Below are positions 16,242 to 26,346 of a stretch of DNA of 64,000 bases, piece by piece (position 1 is the stretch's first letter; each line of letters starts with the position of its first letter). Both the position numbers and the translations under genes were made by a program. The DNA lies in the NCBI GenBank assembly GCA_022826205.1, contig JAJDVJ010000118.1:1-64000 (forward strand). Direction: 5' to 3'. The DNA is from Silicimonas sp. (lineage in GTDB: Bacteria; Pseudomonadota; Alphaproteobacteria; Rhodobacterales; Rhodobacteraceae). The notes beneath the pieces were generated by a model that saw only the letters and a list, made by a program, of their open reading frames with translations, ran no database searches and was not told where the DNA came from.

Positions 16242-18137
16242 CTAAGGGTTCTTAGGATATCCCAAGGTCACCAGGGCCTCCCGAATCTCGTCCAATATGG
16301 CTGGGTCGTCGATCGTCGCCGGCATCTTGAAGTCCTCGCCATCGGCCATCTTGACCATCACCCCTCTGAGGATCTTGCCTGAGCGGGTCTTGGGCAATCG
16401 ATCAACCACGACCGCGAGCCGGAAGGCCGCAACGGGCCCGATCCGGTTGCGCACGAGCTTGACGCATTCGTTGACGATGTCCTCGTCCGGCCGGGACGTA
16501 CCGGCATTCGTGCAGAGGAAGCCCAGCGGCAGCTGTCCCTTGAGCTGGTCAGTCACTCCGATGACGGCACATTCGGCGACGTCGGCATGCGCCGCGAGCA
16601 CTTCCTCCATGCCTCCGGTGGACAGCCGGTGGCCTGCAACGTTGATCACGTCGTCCGTCCGCGCCATGATGTAGAGGTATCCGTCCTCGTCGACAAAGCC
16701 CGCATCTCCGGTCTCGTAATATCCGGGGAACTGTTCGAGGTAGCTCTTCCTGAACCGTTCCTCCGCATTCCAGAGGGTCGCAAGCGTGCCCGGCGGCAAG
16801 GGAAGCTTGATCGCGATCGCGCCGAGCTCTCGGGGTTTCACGGTGTGTCCGCCTTCGTCGAGAATCTGTACGTCATAGCCTGGCATGGCGACAGACGGTG
16901 AGCCGTTCTTGACCGGCAGCGGCTCGATTCCCATTGGGTTTGCCGCGATGGAGTAGCCGGTTTCGGTTTGCCACCAGTGGTCGATGACCGGAACGCCAAG
17001 GTGCTTGCGAGCCCATTCGATCGTGTCGGGATCAGCGCGTTCGCCGGCGAGAAACAGGATCTTGAGCCCCGAAAGGTCGTAGTCCTGAATCAGTTCGCCA
17101 TTCGGGTCCTCGCGCTTGATGGCACGAAACGCCGTAGGCGCGGTAAAGAGGACCTTGACGCCGTGCTCCTGGATGACGCGCCAGAACGTCCCGGCATCCG
17201 GCGTGCCGACCGGCTTGCCTTCGAACACGATCGTGGTGTTGCCGTGGATCAGTGGTGCGTAGCAGATGTAGGAATGGCCCACGACCCAGCCGACATCGGA
17301 TGCAGCCCAGAACACGTCGCCCGGGTCTGCGTCGTATATGTTTTTCATTGTCCAGTTGAGCGCCACCAGGTGTCCGCCCGTCGGGCGAACGACACCCTTC
17401 GGCGCGCCGGTCGTGCCGGAGGTATAGAGGATGTATGCCGGATGGTTGCCTTCCACGGGCACGCACTCGGCCGGGGTGACTCCGTCCTGAACCTCATCCC
17501 AGTCCAGGTCACGGCCGTCGATCATTGCGGCGCGTGCCTGTTCGCGCTGGAAGATCACGCAAAACTCCGGCTTGTGCCTCGCAATATCAATGGCTGCATC
17601 GAGAAGGGGTTTGTACTCCACGATGCGTCCCGGCTCGATTCCGCAGGAGCCGGCAATGACGGCCCTTGGTTCGGCATCGTCAATCCGAACAGCGAGCTCG
17701 TTGGCGGCAAATCCTCCGAAGACGACAGAATGGATGGCGCCGAGCCGGGCGCAAGCCAGCATCGCGACAAGGGCCTCTGGAATCATAGGCATATAGATGA
17801 CAACGCGATCACCCTTGGAGACGCCCTTTGCGGCGAGGCCGCCGGCGAGCCGAGCAACACTGTCCCGAAGCTCGGCATACGTGATCCGTGACTTCGTTCC
17901 GGTCACCGGGCTGTCATGAATAATGGCGTCCTGGTCGCCACGGCCGGCTTCGACATGTCGGTCGACGGCATTCCAGCAGGTGTTGACCAGTCCGTCGTCC
18001 AGCCATTCGTAAAGCGGCGCATTCCCGTCGTTCAGTGCGCGCGTCGGCTTGCGGTTCCAGTCGATGGCCTCTGCGGCTTCAAGCCAGAATGCCTCGGGGT
18101 CAGACTTCCATGACGCATAAACTTCCTTGTACCCCAT
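16242..18137 (-). CDS. prpE: Propionate-CoA ligase (propionyl-CoA synthetase)
   Basis: This is an ANL-superfamily acyl-CoA synthetase that activates propionate, and probably acetate weakly, via an acyl-AMP. Seen are the start MGYKEVYASWKSDPEAFW, the P-loop YILYTSGTTGAPKGVVRPTG, the WWQTETGYSI substrate block, DVINVAGHRLSTGGMEE and the C-terminal catalytic lysine in PKTRSGKILRG. GGAAGGAAGG lies before the ATG at 18137. The length (631 residues) fits PrpE rather than the slightly longer Acs. It lies about 100 bases after the malic enzyme gene and could be co-transcribed, suiting growth on C3 acids. Confidence 0.88.
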   Translation of the reverse strand: MGYKEVYASWKSDPEAFWLEAAEAIDWNRKPTRALNDGNAPLYEWLDDGLVNTCWNAVDRHVEAGRGDQDAIIHDSPVTGTKSRITYAELRDSVARLAGGLAAKGVSKGDRVVIYMPMIPEALVAMLACARLGAIHSVVFGGFAANELAVRIDDAEPRAVIAGSCGIEPGRIVEYKPLLDAAIDIARHKPEFCVIFQREQARAAMIDGRDLDWDEVQDGVTPAECVPVEGNHPAYILYTSGTTGAPKGVVRPTGGHLVALNWTMKNIYDADPGDVFWAASDVGWVVGHSYICYAPLIHGNTTIVFEGKPVGTPDAGTFWRVIQEHGVKVLFTAPTAFRAIKREDPNGELIQDYDLSGLKILFLAGERADPDTIEWARKHLGVPVIDHWWQTETGYSIAANPMGIEPLPVKNGSPSVAMPGYDVQILDEGGHTVKPRELGAIAIKLPLPPGTLATLWNAEERFRKSYLEQFPGYYETGDAGFVDEDGYLYIMARTDDVINVAGHRLSTGGMEEVLAAHADVAECAVIGVTDQLKGQLPLGFLCTNAGTSRPDEDIVNECVKLVRNRIGPVAAFRLAVVVDRLPKTRSGKILRGVMVKMADGEDFKMPATIDDPAILDEIREALVTLGYPKNP

Positions 18138-18235
18138 CAATCCTTCCTTCCAGCCAGTGCTTGCTAGCCCCGCGCATGTGCAATTCGCTGCGGGATGTCC
18201 AGTTGTTCAATTGTCGCGCCTGGGCATCCTCTGGC

Positions 18236-20518
18236 TCAACCATATTGCGCAACGGGCGTTCCGGCCAACGCGCTTGTGTTCAGAAGCCCGCGAGCCGTCA
18301 CTGCCGGCGTGACGATATGCGCCCGATTGCCCATGCCCATCAGGATCGGCCCAACTTCTAGCCCGCCTGCCTTCATCTTGAGAATGTTTCGAACGGCGGA
18401 CGCCGCATCGAGATTCGCGAATATGAGCACGTTTGCCGGTCCGTCGAACCGTGCATGCGGCATGATTCGTTCACGGATCGTCACGTCGAGAGCCGTGTCA
18501 GTATGCATCTCGCCCTCGTACTCGAAGTCGCGCGGCTCGGCATCCAGGATAGCCATGGCCTGACGCATCCGCTCGCCCGTGTCGCAGTCGAGGTTGCCGA
18601 ACTGGCTGTGGCTGCAGAGCGCGATTTTCGGCTCGTGACCGAACCGGCGCACATGCCTAGCGGCACCCAGGGCGACGTCAGCGATTTGCTCGGGCGTAGG
18701 TTCGGGGTGAACATGCGTGTCAGCCACAAACAGCGGACCGTCTTCGAGAATCACGAGGCTGAGCGCCCCGACCGGGCGAAGCCCGTCCCTCGCAAGGACT
18801 TCGCTCACGTAACGCAGGTGCCAGAGGTACTGTCCGAAGACGCCGCAGATCATGCTGTCGGCTTCCTGCCTGTGCACCATGACCGCGCCAATGGCTGTCG
18901 TGTTCGTGCGCATGATGGCCCGTGCAAGCTCCGGCGTCACGCCTCGACGCTCCAGAAGCCCGTGATAGGTGTTCCAGTAGTCGCGATAGCGTGGATCGCT
19001 TTCCGGGTTCACGAGATCGAAGTTCTCACCTGGCCGGATTGGCAACCCAAGCCGTTCGATCCTGGTCTCCACCACCTCCGGACGTCCGATGAGGATGGGG
19101 GTGTCCGACATCTCCTCGATCATGGCGGTGGCGGCGCGCAGGACGCGTTCGTTCTCGCCTTCCGCAAACACGATGCGTCGGCTCGCGGTTGAGGCCGCCT
19201 CGAACACCGGACGCATGATCATCGTCGACCTGTAGACGGTCGCATTCAGCTTGTGGTGATAGGCGTCCATGTCCTTGATCGGCCTCGTGGCAACGCCCGT
19301 GTCCATTGCGGCCTGTGCGACGGCAGACGCCACCACCCGCATGAGGCGTGGGTCGAACGGCTTTGGGATGAGATAGTTGCGCCCGAATGTCAGTTCCTCC
19401 CCCTTGTAGGCGGCGGCCGCCTCGGCGCTTGTGGTCGTGCGCGCGAGGCGGGCGATTCCGTAGACGCATGCCAGCTTCATCTCGTCGTTGATCGTGGTCG
19501 CGCCGACATCCAGTGCGCCTCGAAAGATGAACGGAAAGCACAGCACGTTGTTCACTTGGTTGGGGACGTCAGAGCGGCCGGTGGCAATGATTGCGTCTGG
19601 CGCAACCTCCCGCACCTCGTCAGGCATGATTTCGGGTTCGGGATTGGCCAGCGCGAAGATGATGGGCGGCCGGGACATTTTGCCGACCATGTCTTTCGAG
19701 AGGACCCCGGGACCTGACAGGCCCAGAAACAAGTCCGTTCCGTCGATGACATCAGTCAGCGCCTTCGGTCCGCCAGGCTGCGCGAATTCCTCCTTTTGCG
19801 GAGTCATGTCGGCCTTGCGCCCCTCATGCACCAGTCCCTGAAGGTCGCACAGCCAGATGTTCTCGCGCTTGACGCCCAGCTTCAGGAGCATGTTCAGGCA
19901 AGCGATTCCCGCCGCACCCCCGCCAGTCGATACCACCTTGATGTCCTCGAACGCCTTGCCTGCAACATGGAGCGCATTGGTCGCGGCCGCGCCCACGACG
20001 ATGGCGGTCCCGTGCTGGTCATCGTGAAACACGGGGATGTTCATCCGTTCGGCGCAAATCCGCTCGACGACGAAGCAGTCCGGCGCCTTGATGTCTTCAA
20101 GATTGATTGCTCCGAAGGTCGGTTCGAGCGCGCAGACGATCTCGGCCAGGCGCTCGGGATCGCTTTCGTCCACTTCGATGTCGAAGCAGTCGATGTTTGC
20201 AAACTTCTTGAACAGGACAGCCTTGCCTTCCATCACCGGCTTGGCAGCAAGTCCGCCGATGTTGCCGAGGCCGAGCACCGCCGATCCGTTGGTTACTACG
20301 GCGACCTGGTTCGCGCGCGCCGTGAATCGGCAAGCGTTCATGGGATCGGACTTGATCTCCAGGCAGGCTTCCGCGACGCCCGGGCTGTAGGCGCGCGCAA
20401 GGTCGCGCCCGCTGGCGAGAGGCTTGGTGGCCCGAATCTCCAGTTTGCCGGGTTTGGGCAGTTCGTGGTACTCAAGCGCCGCTTGCCGGAGAGTGGTCTC
20501 GCGCGGGTCTACTGACAT
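18236..20518 (-). CDS. maeB: NADP-dependent malic enzyme with C-terminal phosphotransacetylase-like domain
   Basis: This enzyme decarboxylates malate to pyruvate with NADP reduction. The 760-residue length is that of two-domain MaeB proteins. The N-terminal catalytic part has [47 protein letters not shown] and the Rossmann turn [10 protein letters not shown]. From about residue 430 a phosphate acetyltransferase-like domain follows ([30 protein letters not shown]), usually regulatory and not catalytic. CTGGAGG precedes the ATG. It is divergent from the nucleoside salvage operon. Confidence 0.95.
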   Translation of the reverse strand: MSVDPRETTLRQAALEYHELPKPGKLEIRATKPLASGRDLARAYSPGVAEACLEIKSDPMNACRFTARANQVAVVTNGSAVLGLGNIGGLAAKPVMEGKAVLFKKFANIDCFDIEVDESDPERLAEIVCALEPTFGAINLEDIKAPDCFVVERICAERMNIPVFHDDQHGTAIVVGAAATNALHVAGKAFEDIKVVSTGGGAAGIACLNMLLKLGVKRENIWLCDLQGLVHEGRKADMTPQKEEFAQPGGPKALTDVIDGTDLFLGLSGPGVLSKDMVGKMSRPPIIFALANPEPEIMPDEVREVAPDAIIATGRSDVPNQVNNVLCFPFIFRGALDVGATTINDEMKLACVYGIARLARTTTSAEAAAAYKGEELTFGRNYLIPKPFDPRLMRVVASAVAQAAMDTGVATRPIKDMDAYHHKLNATVYRSTMIMRPVFEAASTASRRIVFAEGENERVLRAATAMIEEMSDTPILIGRPEVVETRIERLGLPIRPGENFDLVNPESDPRYRDYWNTYHGLLERRGVTPELARAIMRTNTTAIGAVMVHRQEADSMICGVFGQYLWHLRYVSEVLARDGLRPVGALSLVILEDGPLFVADTHVHPEPTPEQIADVALGAARHVRRFGHEPKIALCSHSQFGNLDCDTGERMRQAMAILDAEPRDFEYEGEMHTDTALDVTIRERIMPHARFDGPANVLIFANLDAASAVRNILKMKAGGLEVGPILMGMGNRAHIVTPAVTARGLLNTSALAGTPVAQYG

Positions 20519-20701
20519 TCTGTGCCTCCAGACAAGTGGTTCGGTGTCTCATTCGCAGGCCTGGAAGGTTCGGTCCAGCCACCCTGGCTTCGAAACGAGG
20601 CCACTCTGCGTTGAAGATCACAATTGGGCAAGCCTGAGCGCCTGGCGGCCTATTGCGTTCCATGATTGGCCGCGTCACCTTTGCCGAAATGGGAGCGATC
20701 C

Positions 20702-21094
20702 ATGGAATTGATCAAGGCGGCCAAGGAGGTTCGCAAGAATGCCTATGCGCCTTATTCCGGCTTCAAGGTCGGTGCCGCGCTGCGCTCGGCTTCGGGACGT
20801 GTGCACTCAGGCTGCAACGTGGAAAACATCGCCTATCCGGAGGGCACGTGCGCTGAAGCAGGCGCCATCGCTGCCATGATTGCTGCGGGCGAGACGAGCT
20901 TCGTGGAGGTCGCCGTCATCGCAGATGGCCCGGAGCCAGTTGCGCCGTGCGGCGGATGTCGACAGAAACTGCTCGAATTCGCCGATCCAACGGCGACTGT
21001 CACGATGGCAACCATCGGAGGCAAGAGCCTGACGATGAAAGTGGCGGAACTGTTGCCGGGCGCCTTCGACAGCACCCAGATGGGCGATGCCTGA
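20702..21094 (+). CDS. cdd: Cytidine deaminase
   Basis: This cytoplasmic zinc enzyme deaminates cytidine and deoxycytidine to the uridine forms. The 130-residue product is of the small tetrameric type with KNAYAPYSGFKVGAAL, the first zinc Cys and catalytic Glu in GTCAEAGAI, and the other two zinc Cys in PCGGCRQKL. I place the start at 20702, preceded by GGGAG, where the family N-terminus begins. The same frame is open slightly further upstream. It heads a four-gene salvage operon: its TGA is followed directly by the deoA ATG. Confidence 0.94.
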   Translation: MELIKAAKEVRKNAYAPYSGFKVGAALRSASGRVHSGCNVENIAYPEGTCAEAGAIAAMIAAGETSFVEVAVIADGPEPVAPCGGCRQKLLEFADPTATVTMATIGGKSLTMKVAELLPGAFDSTQMGDA

Positions 21095-22396
21095 ATGGAT
21101 GCTCGCACGATCATCGAAAGGCTTCGAGACGGACGCCAACCGAACAAGGATGAACTGAAATGGTTTGCTGCGGGCCTTGCCAGCGGTGCGGTGACCGACG
21201 CCCAGGCCGGCGCATTTGCCATGGCCGTCTGCCTGCGCGGCCTTTCCGACGAGGCGCGGGTCGCTCTCACTCTCGCGATGCGCGACAGCGGTGACGTGCT
21301 GGCATGGGATGTCGGCAGGCCGATCGTGGACAAGCATTCGACGGGCGGCATCGGGGATTGCGTGTCGCTGCTGCTGGCGCCGGCGCTGGCTGCGGTCGGC
21401 GTGGTGAACCCGATGATATCAGGCCGAGGGCTCGGGCACACGGGCGGCACCTTGGACAAGCTAGAAGCGATCCCGGGTGTTTCGACGGAGATCGACGAAG
21501 CCGGGTTTCGGAGGGTTGTCGAGGAGATCGGCACCGCGATCGTAGCCGCCTCCAACCGGATCGCGCCTGCGGACAGGCGGCTCTACGCGGTGCGCGACAT
21601 CACCGGAACGGTCGAGAGCATTGATCTCATCGTGGCCTCGATCCTCTCAAAGAAGCTTGCGGCAGGGCTGGGCGCGCTGGTTCTCGACGTGAAATGCGGA
21701 TCCGGCGCGTTCATGACCGGAATGGAGGAGGCGGAGGCCCTCGCGAATTCGCTTGTGGAGACGGCCAATGGTGCAGGATGCCCGACGGTTGCATTGATAA
21801 CGGACATGAATCAGCCACTGGCGCCCGCTGCAGGAAATGCCCTTGAAGTTGCCGAAGTGATGCGCGCCCTGACCGAAGCCGAAAGCGCGCGCTGGGTCGA
21901 TCTCACTTTGACGCTTGGTTCCGAGCTTCTCGTCCTGGCCGGCGTCGAAAAGACGTCCAATGTCGCAAAGGACAGATTGCGCGAGGCAATCCGGTCGGGC
22001 GACGCGGCAGCCAGGTTCGATGCGATGGTGGCTGCGCTGGGAGGTCCGGCGGAGTTCAGCAAAGTATGGAAGTCGTGTCTGCCGGCTGCCAAGGTCGGTC
22101 GCGAAGTGGCTTCGCCGGTTGCCGGCCAAGTCGCCGCGATTGACGGGCACGCGGTCGGAATGGCGGTCGTGCGCCTCGGAGGCGGGCGCATGCGCGACGG
22201 CGATCGCATTGATCCCTCTGTGGGTTTCTCGGACATCCTACCGCTTGGGGCCGAGGTGGCCAAGGGCGACCCGCTTGCCAGGCTGCACGCTACGGATGAC
22301 GCGGCAGCGGATGCAGCAGAGCGCGCGTTCCTCTCTGCAGTGAGCATCGGCGTCGCCGACGTGACAGGCCCGCTGGTCATCGGGCGGATTGGCTGA
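21095..22396 (+). CDS. deoA: Thymidine phosphorylase
   Basis: This enzyme splits thymidine with phosphate to thymine and 2-deoxyribose 1-phosphate. The 433-residue protein has DKHSTGGIGDCVSLLLAPAL, SGRGLGHTGGTLDKLEAI and KCGSGAFMTGMEEAE, all typical of the pyrimidine nucleoside phosphorylase family, and a C-terminal small domain. It begins immediately after the cdd stop and its own TGA overlaps the deoB ATG, so cdd, deoA and deoB are translationally coupled. Confidence 0.96.
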   Translation: MDARTIIERLRDGRQPNKDELKWFAAGLASGAVTDAQAGAFAMAVCLRGLSDEARVALTLAMRDSGDVLAWDVGRPIVDKHSTGGIGDCVSLLLAPALAAVGVVNPMISGRGLGHTGGTLDKLEAIPGVSTEIDEAGFRRVVEEIGTAIVAASNRIAPADRRLYAVRDITGTVESIDLIVASILSKKLAAGLGALVLDVKCGSGAFMTGMEEAEALANSLVETANGAGCPTVALITDMNQPLAPAAGNALEVAEVMRALTEAESARWVDLTLTLGSELLVLAGVEKTSNVAKDRLREAIRSGDAAARFDAMVAALGGPAEFSKVWKSCLPAAKVGREVASPVAGQVAAIDGHAVGMAVVRLGGGRMRDGDRIDPSVGFSDILPLGAEVAKGDPLARLHATDDAAADAAERAFLSAVSIGVADVTGPLVIGRIG

Positions 22397-23604
22397 TGCC
22401 GCGTGCCTTCCTGATAGTGATGGACAGCGTGGGAGCCGGCGGTGCGCCGGATGCGGATGGCTATTTCAACGCGTCGGTTCCTGATACCGGGGCCAACACG
22501 CTTGGACACATCGCGGAGGCCTGCGCCTCCGGACTTGCCGAAGAAGGGCGAACAGGTCCGCTCAACATGCCGAATCTCGGCGCTCTCGGGCTCGGCGAGG
22601 CGGTCAGGCTGGCCTCTGGTGCAGAAATGCCCGGGTTCGCGACCGAACCGGTCGGCCTTTGGGGAGCCGCGACCGAAGTCTCGCGGGGAAAGGACACGCC
22701 GTCGGGCCACTGGGAGCTTGCGGGAGTGCCTGTGCCTTGGGACTGGCATTGCTTTCCGAACGAAATCCCGGCCTTTCCGGCCGAGATCATGACGGAGGCA
22801 GCCCGGCTTGCCGGCACTGAGGGAACTCTGGGAAACTGCCACGCTTCCGGCACCGAGATAATCGAGCGCCTGGGCGAAGAGCACCTGCGGACAGGATGGC
22901 CGATTTGCTATACGTCCGTTGACAGCGTCTTCCAGATTGCCGCGCATGAGGAGCGCTTTGGCCTCGATCGCCTGTTGAATCTCTGCAAGGCATTGGCGAT
23001 GCTGCTGCACGAGATGCGCGTGGGCCGCGTAATCGCTCGCCCATTTGATGGTTCCAGCGATGCGTTCGAAAGAACCCCGAACCGGCGCGACTTTGCGATT
23101 CCGCCTCCTGCGCCGACACTCTGCGATTGGGTCGCCAAGGCCGGCGGCAGGGTTCACGCCATCGGCAAGATCGGAGACATTTTCTCCATGCAGGGAATTC
23201 ATGACGTTGCCCGTGGCAAGGATGCCGAATTGATGGAGCATCTCGTCCGCCTGGCCGATGAAGCAGAGGATGGAAGCCTGACCTTTGCAAATTTCGTCGA
23301 ATTCGACTCGGTCTATGGCCATCGTCGCGATGTCCCGGGCTACGCTCGCGCCCTGGAGTGGTTCGATGCCCAGTTGCCGCGCGTGCTGGAAAGGCTTGGG
23401 AGAGGCGACTTGATCCTGTTTGCTGCGGATCACGGCAACGACCCGACGTGGCGCGGAACCGATCACACAAGAGAGCGTGTCCCCGTTATCGGTCATGGAC
23501 TTGGCCGGCGTGCGATCGGGCATGTGGAATTTGCCGACCTGGCCGCCTCGATCGCCGCGCATCTTGGTGTGCCGGCAAGCGGGCCAGGCCGAAGTTTTCT
23601 TTGA
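22396..23604 (+). CDS. deoB: Phosphopentomutase
   Basis: This metal-dependent alkaline-phosphatase-superfamily enzyme interconverts deoxyribose 1- and 5-phosphate, taking up the product of DeoA. The 402-residue protein has the N-terminal metal Asp in IVMDSVGAGGAPDA, the catalytic region SRGKDTPSGHWELAG, FVEFDSVYGHRRD and the C-terminal metal site FAADHGNDPTWRGTDHTRE. The one-base overlap with deoA (TGATG) indicates coupling. No deoC aldolase is seen in the window. Confidence 0.96.
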   Translation: MPRAFLIVMDSVGAGGAPDADGYFNASVPDTGANTLGHIAEACASGLAEEGRTGPLNMPNLGALGLGEAVRLASGAEMPGFATEPVGLWGAATEVSRGKDTPSGHWELAGVPVPWDWHCFPNEIPAFPAEIMTEAARLAGTEGTLGNCHASGTEIIERLGEEHLRTGWPICYTSVDSVFQIAAHEERFGLDRLLNLCKALAMLLHEMRVGRVIARPFDGSSDAFERTPNRRDFAIPPPAPTLCDWVAKAGGRVHAIGKIGDIFSMQGIHDVARGKDAELMEHLVRLADEAEDGSLTFANFVEFDSVYGHRRDVPGYARALEWFDAQLPRVLERLGRGDLILFAADHGNDPTWRGTDHTRERVPVIGHGLGRRAIGHVEFADLAASIAAHLGVPASGPGRSFL

Positions 23605-23622
23605 ACAGGCAAGGGGATCACG

Positions 23623-24255
23623 ATGCCAGAGCACCTGACCGTAGTCGAGCACCCGCTCGTCCAGCACAAACTGACGCTCATGAGGGATGCCGACACCCCG
23701 ACCGGGCTGTTCCGCCAACTCCTGCGCGAAATCAGCACGCTCCTGGCCTATGAGGTCACGCGAGACCTTCCGGTGACGACCCGGCGGGTGCACACTCCGC
23801 TGGAACCGATGGATGCACCTGTTCTTGATGGCCGAAAGCTCGCCTTGGTGTCGATCCTGCGCGCGGGCAACGGTCTCCTGGACGGGATGCTTGACTTGAT
23901 GCCGTCTGCACGTGTCGGGTTCGTGGGGCTCTATCGTGATGAAGAGACGCTGGAACCGGTTCAGTATTACTGCAAGCTGCCTGAAGCGCTCTCGGAGCGG
24001 CGGGTCATCGTGGTGGATCCCATGCTTGCGACGGGAAACAGCTCGGCTGCAGCAATCGCGCTCGTCAAGGATGCGGGCGCGGTCGATATTCGGTTCCTTT
24101 GCCTGTTAGCCGCGCCCGAAGGCGTTCAGCGCATGGCGGACGCGCACCCTGATGTGCCCGTCGTGACCGCCGCAGTGGACGAGCGACTGAACGAAAAGGG
24201 CTACATTGTTCCAGGCCTCGGCGATGCCGGAGATCGCATGTACGGGACCCGGTAG
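23623..24255 (+). CDS. upp: Uracil phosphoribosyltransferase
   Basis: This enzyme makes UMP from uracil and PRPP, finishing the route cytidine to uracil to UMP implied by the operon. The 210-residue protein shows the UPRTase start [29 protein letters not shown] and the PRPP-binding loop [20 protein letters not shown] lies upstream of the ATG, 18 bases after deoB. It is the last gene of the salvage operon. Confidence 0.95.
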   Translation: MPEHLTVVEHPLVQHKLTLMRDADTPTGLFRQLLREISTLLAYEVTRDLPVTTRRVHTPLEPMDAPVLDGRKLALVSILRAGNGLLDGMLDLMPSARVGFVGLYRDEETLEPVQYYCKLPEALSERRVIVVDPMLATGNSSAAAIALVKDAGAVDIRFLCLLAAPEGVQRMADAHPDVPVVTAAVDERLNEKGYIVPGLGDAGDRMYGTR

Positions 24256-24360
24256 ATGTGCACGCTCGCATTCTGCACATTCGCAAGAGCCGATCCCTTG
24301 TGACATTCGCCTGCGGGAGCGCACCAAGGCGCAGCGCGGCGCTCATCCTGGACGGCGGGC

Positions 24361-25398
24361 TCAATTCGCGCAAATTCCTTGAAGCGCTATCCAGTCCCCG
24401 TCATCCAGGATGGGGAGCGTTGCTTGAGCAACCGCAGATGCGACCGTCGCAGTTGACTGGCCCGGATCGTCCCCCAAGTTGGCATTGGCCCTGATAGTCA
24501 TGTCGGCGGCGGCAATGCGGTCCATCAGGACGTCTGTCGGCACCGGTGAGGGGACGGCCGTGACGACATGTTCCGCCATTCCAGCCAAGGCTTCATCCGG
24601 CACTGTTCCTTGGGTGAGCAGGACAAGCACGTTCTTGATGCCTGCCACATGCAGCAGACGGGCGACCGGGTCGCTGTGGTTGCGACGGATGTCTTCGGCC
24701 AGGACATAGACTGCCAGAATCTCAGGTGTTTCCATCTCCTTGAGCAGCTTGTGCGCAAGCAGGATGGTTCCGCCCGGCAAGTGCGCGGTTTCGAGCAACG
24801 TGGAAGGCAAAACCACGAGTCGCACGGATTCGGCGCCAAACAGCTGGTCTTGAAGATGTTCAAGCGCGCGAATTCCGGATGGAGCGTCACAGGGTGGGCC
24901 GGTCATCCGGTCCATTTCCGAAAGAATCGACGTGCCGATGGACGCGCGCGCCACGTCTGGCAGCAGTGATGCGGTGTGCCGCGCGGTCGCGCCCGGCAGC
25001 CAAAGCGCCGCACCGCCCAGCACGGCAATCAAGAGCCCGATGGAGGCAATTCGACGTACGCTTCCTGAACGTCCTTGGCGACGTCGAACGGATTCGAGCA
25101 CTTTTTCGACCGCTTCGACGAAGGCGTCCTCAGCGAGTTCAAGGGTTTCGCTGGAATCTCCTTCGGGACAGTAGAGGGCGGGCATCTGGCCTGGATTTAT
25201 TCGTTGCATCGCCGGCAGCGACCAGTGCGTCAGGGTGATTTCAGTCGGGGTCGAGATCGTGATGGTTGTCTTGCCGACGGACACAATGACGTCGCGGCGC
25301 TGCTCGTTCGGACTGCGGTGCCAGATGCCTTCCGCCTCAAGCCGCTGGTACTTCGCCAATACGGTCACATTCCCGCTGCCCTTGCTGCCCGCTTCCAC
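24361..25398 (-). CDS. Conserved membrane protein with degenerate M48-peptidase-like domain
   Basis: The 345-residue protein has an N-terminal soluble part (LAKYQRLEAEGIWH, VIVSVGKTTITIS), one membrane helix near residues 116-134 (IASIGLLIAVLGGAALWLPG) and a C-terminal domain. Its LPGGTILLAHKLLKEMETPE and LAVYVLAEDIRRNHSDP recall the 'LPGG..v.t.gLl......eLaaVLaHElgH...H' region of M48 zinc peptidases. The HExxH residues are not there, so no peptidase activity is expected. I recall similar proteins of unknown function in Rhodobacterales. It converges with upp and is divergent from sseA. Confidence 0.65.
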   Translation of the reverse strand: MEAGSKGSGNVTVLAKYQRLEAEGIWHRSPNEQRRDVIVSVGKTTITISTPTEITLTHWSLPAMQRINPGQMPALYCPEGDSSETLELAEDAFVEAVEKVLESVRRRQGRSGSVRRIASIGLLIAVLGGAALWLPGATARHTASLLPDVARASIGTSILSEMDRMTGPPCDAPSGIRALEHLQDQLFGAESVRLVVLPSTLLETAHLPGGTILLAHKLLKEMETPEILAVYVLAEDIRRNHSDPVARLLHVAGIKNVLVLLTQGTVPDEALAGMAEHVVTAVPSPVPTDVLMDRIAAADMTIRANANLGDDPGQSTATVASAVAQATLPILDDGDWIALQGICAN

Positions 25399-25497
25399 GC
25401 ACCATAGCGATGCAACGCGCGTCTCTCAATCTCGTCCTTGCTTGCCTTGAAGGACGCGAGGGCTTAGCACAGGCGGGCATGGAGAGTGAGCCCGGCC

Positions 25498-26346
25498 ATG
25501 AGTGAAGACCCCAGAACCCTTGTCTCGACGGACTGGCTGGCCCGGCATCTTGATGATCCGGACATCAGGATTCTAGATGCATCATGGTATCTGCCCGAAA
25601 TGAAGCGCAATGCTCGTGCCGAATACGAATTGGGCCATGTTCCGCGAGCGCGTTTCTTTGACATCGATGAAATCAGCGATCACCGATCCGGGCTGCCGCA
25701 CATGGCTCCGCAGCCGGAGAAGTTCATCAGCAGGATGCGTGCGATGGGCGTCGGCGACGGGCATCAGGTCGTTGTCTATGACGGAGCAGGGCTGTTTTCT
25801 GCAGCGCGCGTGTGGTGGCTGTTTCGTCTCATGGGCAAGTCGGATATCGCCGTTCTGGACGGCGGGTTCCCCAAATGGACAGCGGAAGGCCGTCAAGTCG
25901 AGGATACGCCGCCGATCATGCGCGACAGGCATATCACTGTCAGCCGCCAGAACCAGCTCGTGAAAGACGTCACCCAGGTCGCGGCGGCATCCAAGCTGGA
26001 AGATCACGAGATACTAGATGCCCGCTCGCCCGGGCGGTTCCGGGGCGAAGAGCCTGAGCCGCGCGAGGGTCTGCGTTCCGGACACATTCCCGGCTCGACC
26101 TGCATCCATTACCGGACGCTGCTCAACGATGACGGCACGATGAAGCCCGTTCCGGAGCTGAGAGCCGCGTTCGAGGGCGCAGGCGCGGACTTGTCGAGGC
26201 CCGTCATCACCACCTGCGGGTCCGGTGTGACGGCCGCGATTCTGAATCTCGGGCTTGAACGGATCGGACATCGGCATCACGCTCTCTATGATGGCTCCTG
26301 GTCCGAATGGGGCATGTATGGCGACCTGAAAGTGGCGAGGGGATGA
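25498..26346 (+). CDS. sseA: 3-mercaptopyruvate sulfurtransferase
   Basis: This is a two-domain rhodanese-fold enzyme that moves sulfur from 3-mercaptopyruvate to an acceptor thiol. The 282-residue protein has VSTDWLARHLDDPDIRILDA at the start, the inactive N-terminal rhodanese domain (GHVPRARFFDID), and the active Cys in the C-terminal loop TCGSGVTA, where the CGSGVTA form favours mercaptopyruvate over thiosulfate. The ATG at 25498 is preferred to an in-frame GTG four codons earlier. Its stop overlaps the acetyltransferase start by four bases. Confidence 0.93.
   Translation: MSEDPRTLVSTDWLARHLDDPDIRILDASWYLPEMKRNARAEYELGHVPRARFFDIDEISDHRSGLPHMAPQPEKFISRMRAMGVGDGHQVVVYDGAGLFSAARVWWLFRLMGKSDIAVLDGGFPKWTAEGRQVEDTPPIMRDRHITVSRQNQLVKDVTQVAAASKLEDHEILDARSPGRFRGEEPEPREGLRSGHIPGSTCIHYRTLLNDDGTMKPVPELRAAFEGAGADLSRPVITTCGSGVTAAILNLGLERIGHRHHALYDGSWSEWGMYGDLKVARG

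Noticed and set aside
16968-17891. 307-residue open frame antisense to prpE
   Set aside because: Shadow of a certain gene, without family features.
21811-23793. 660-residue open frame antisense to deoA and deoB
   Set aside because: It is the codon shadow of two certain genes in GC-rich DNA. The translation has no family motif and is rich in Arg, Ser and Ala.
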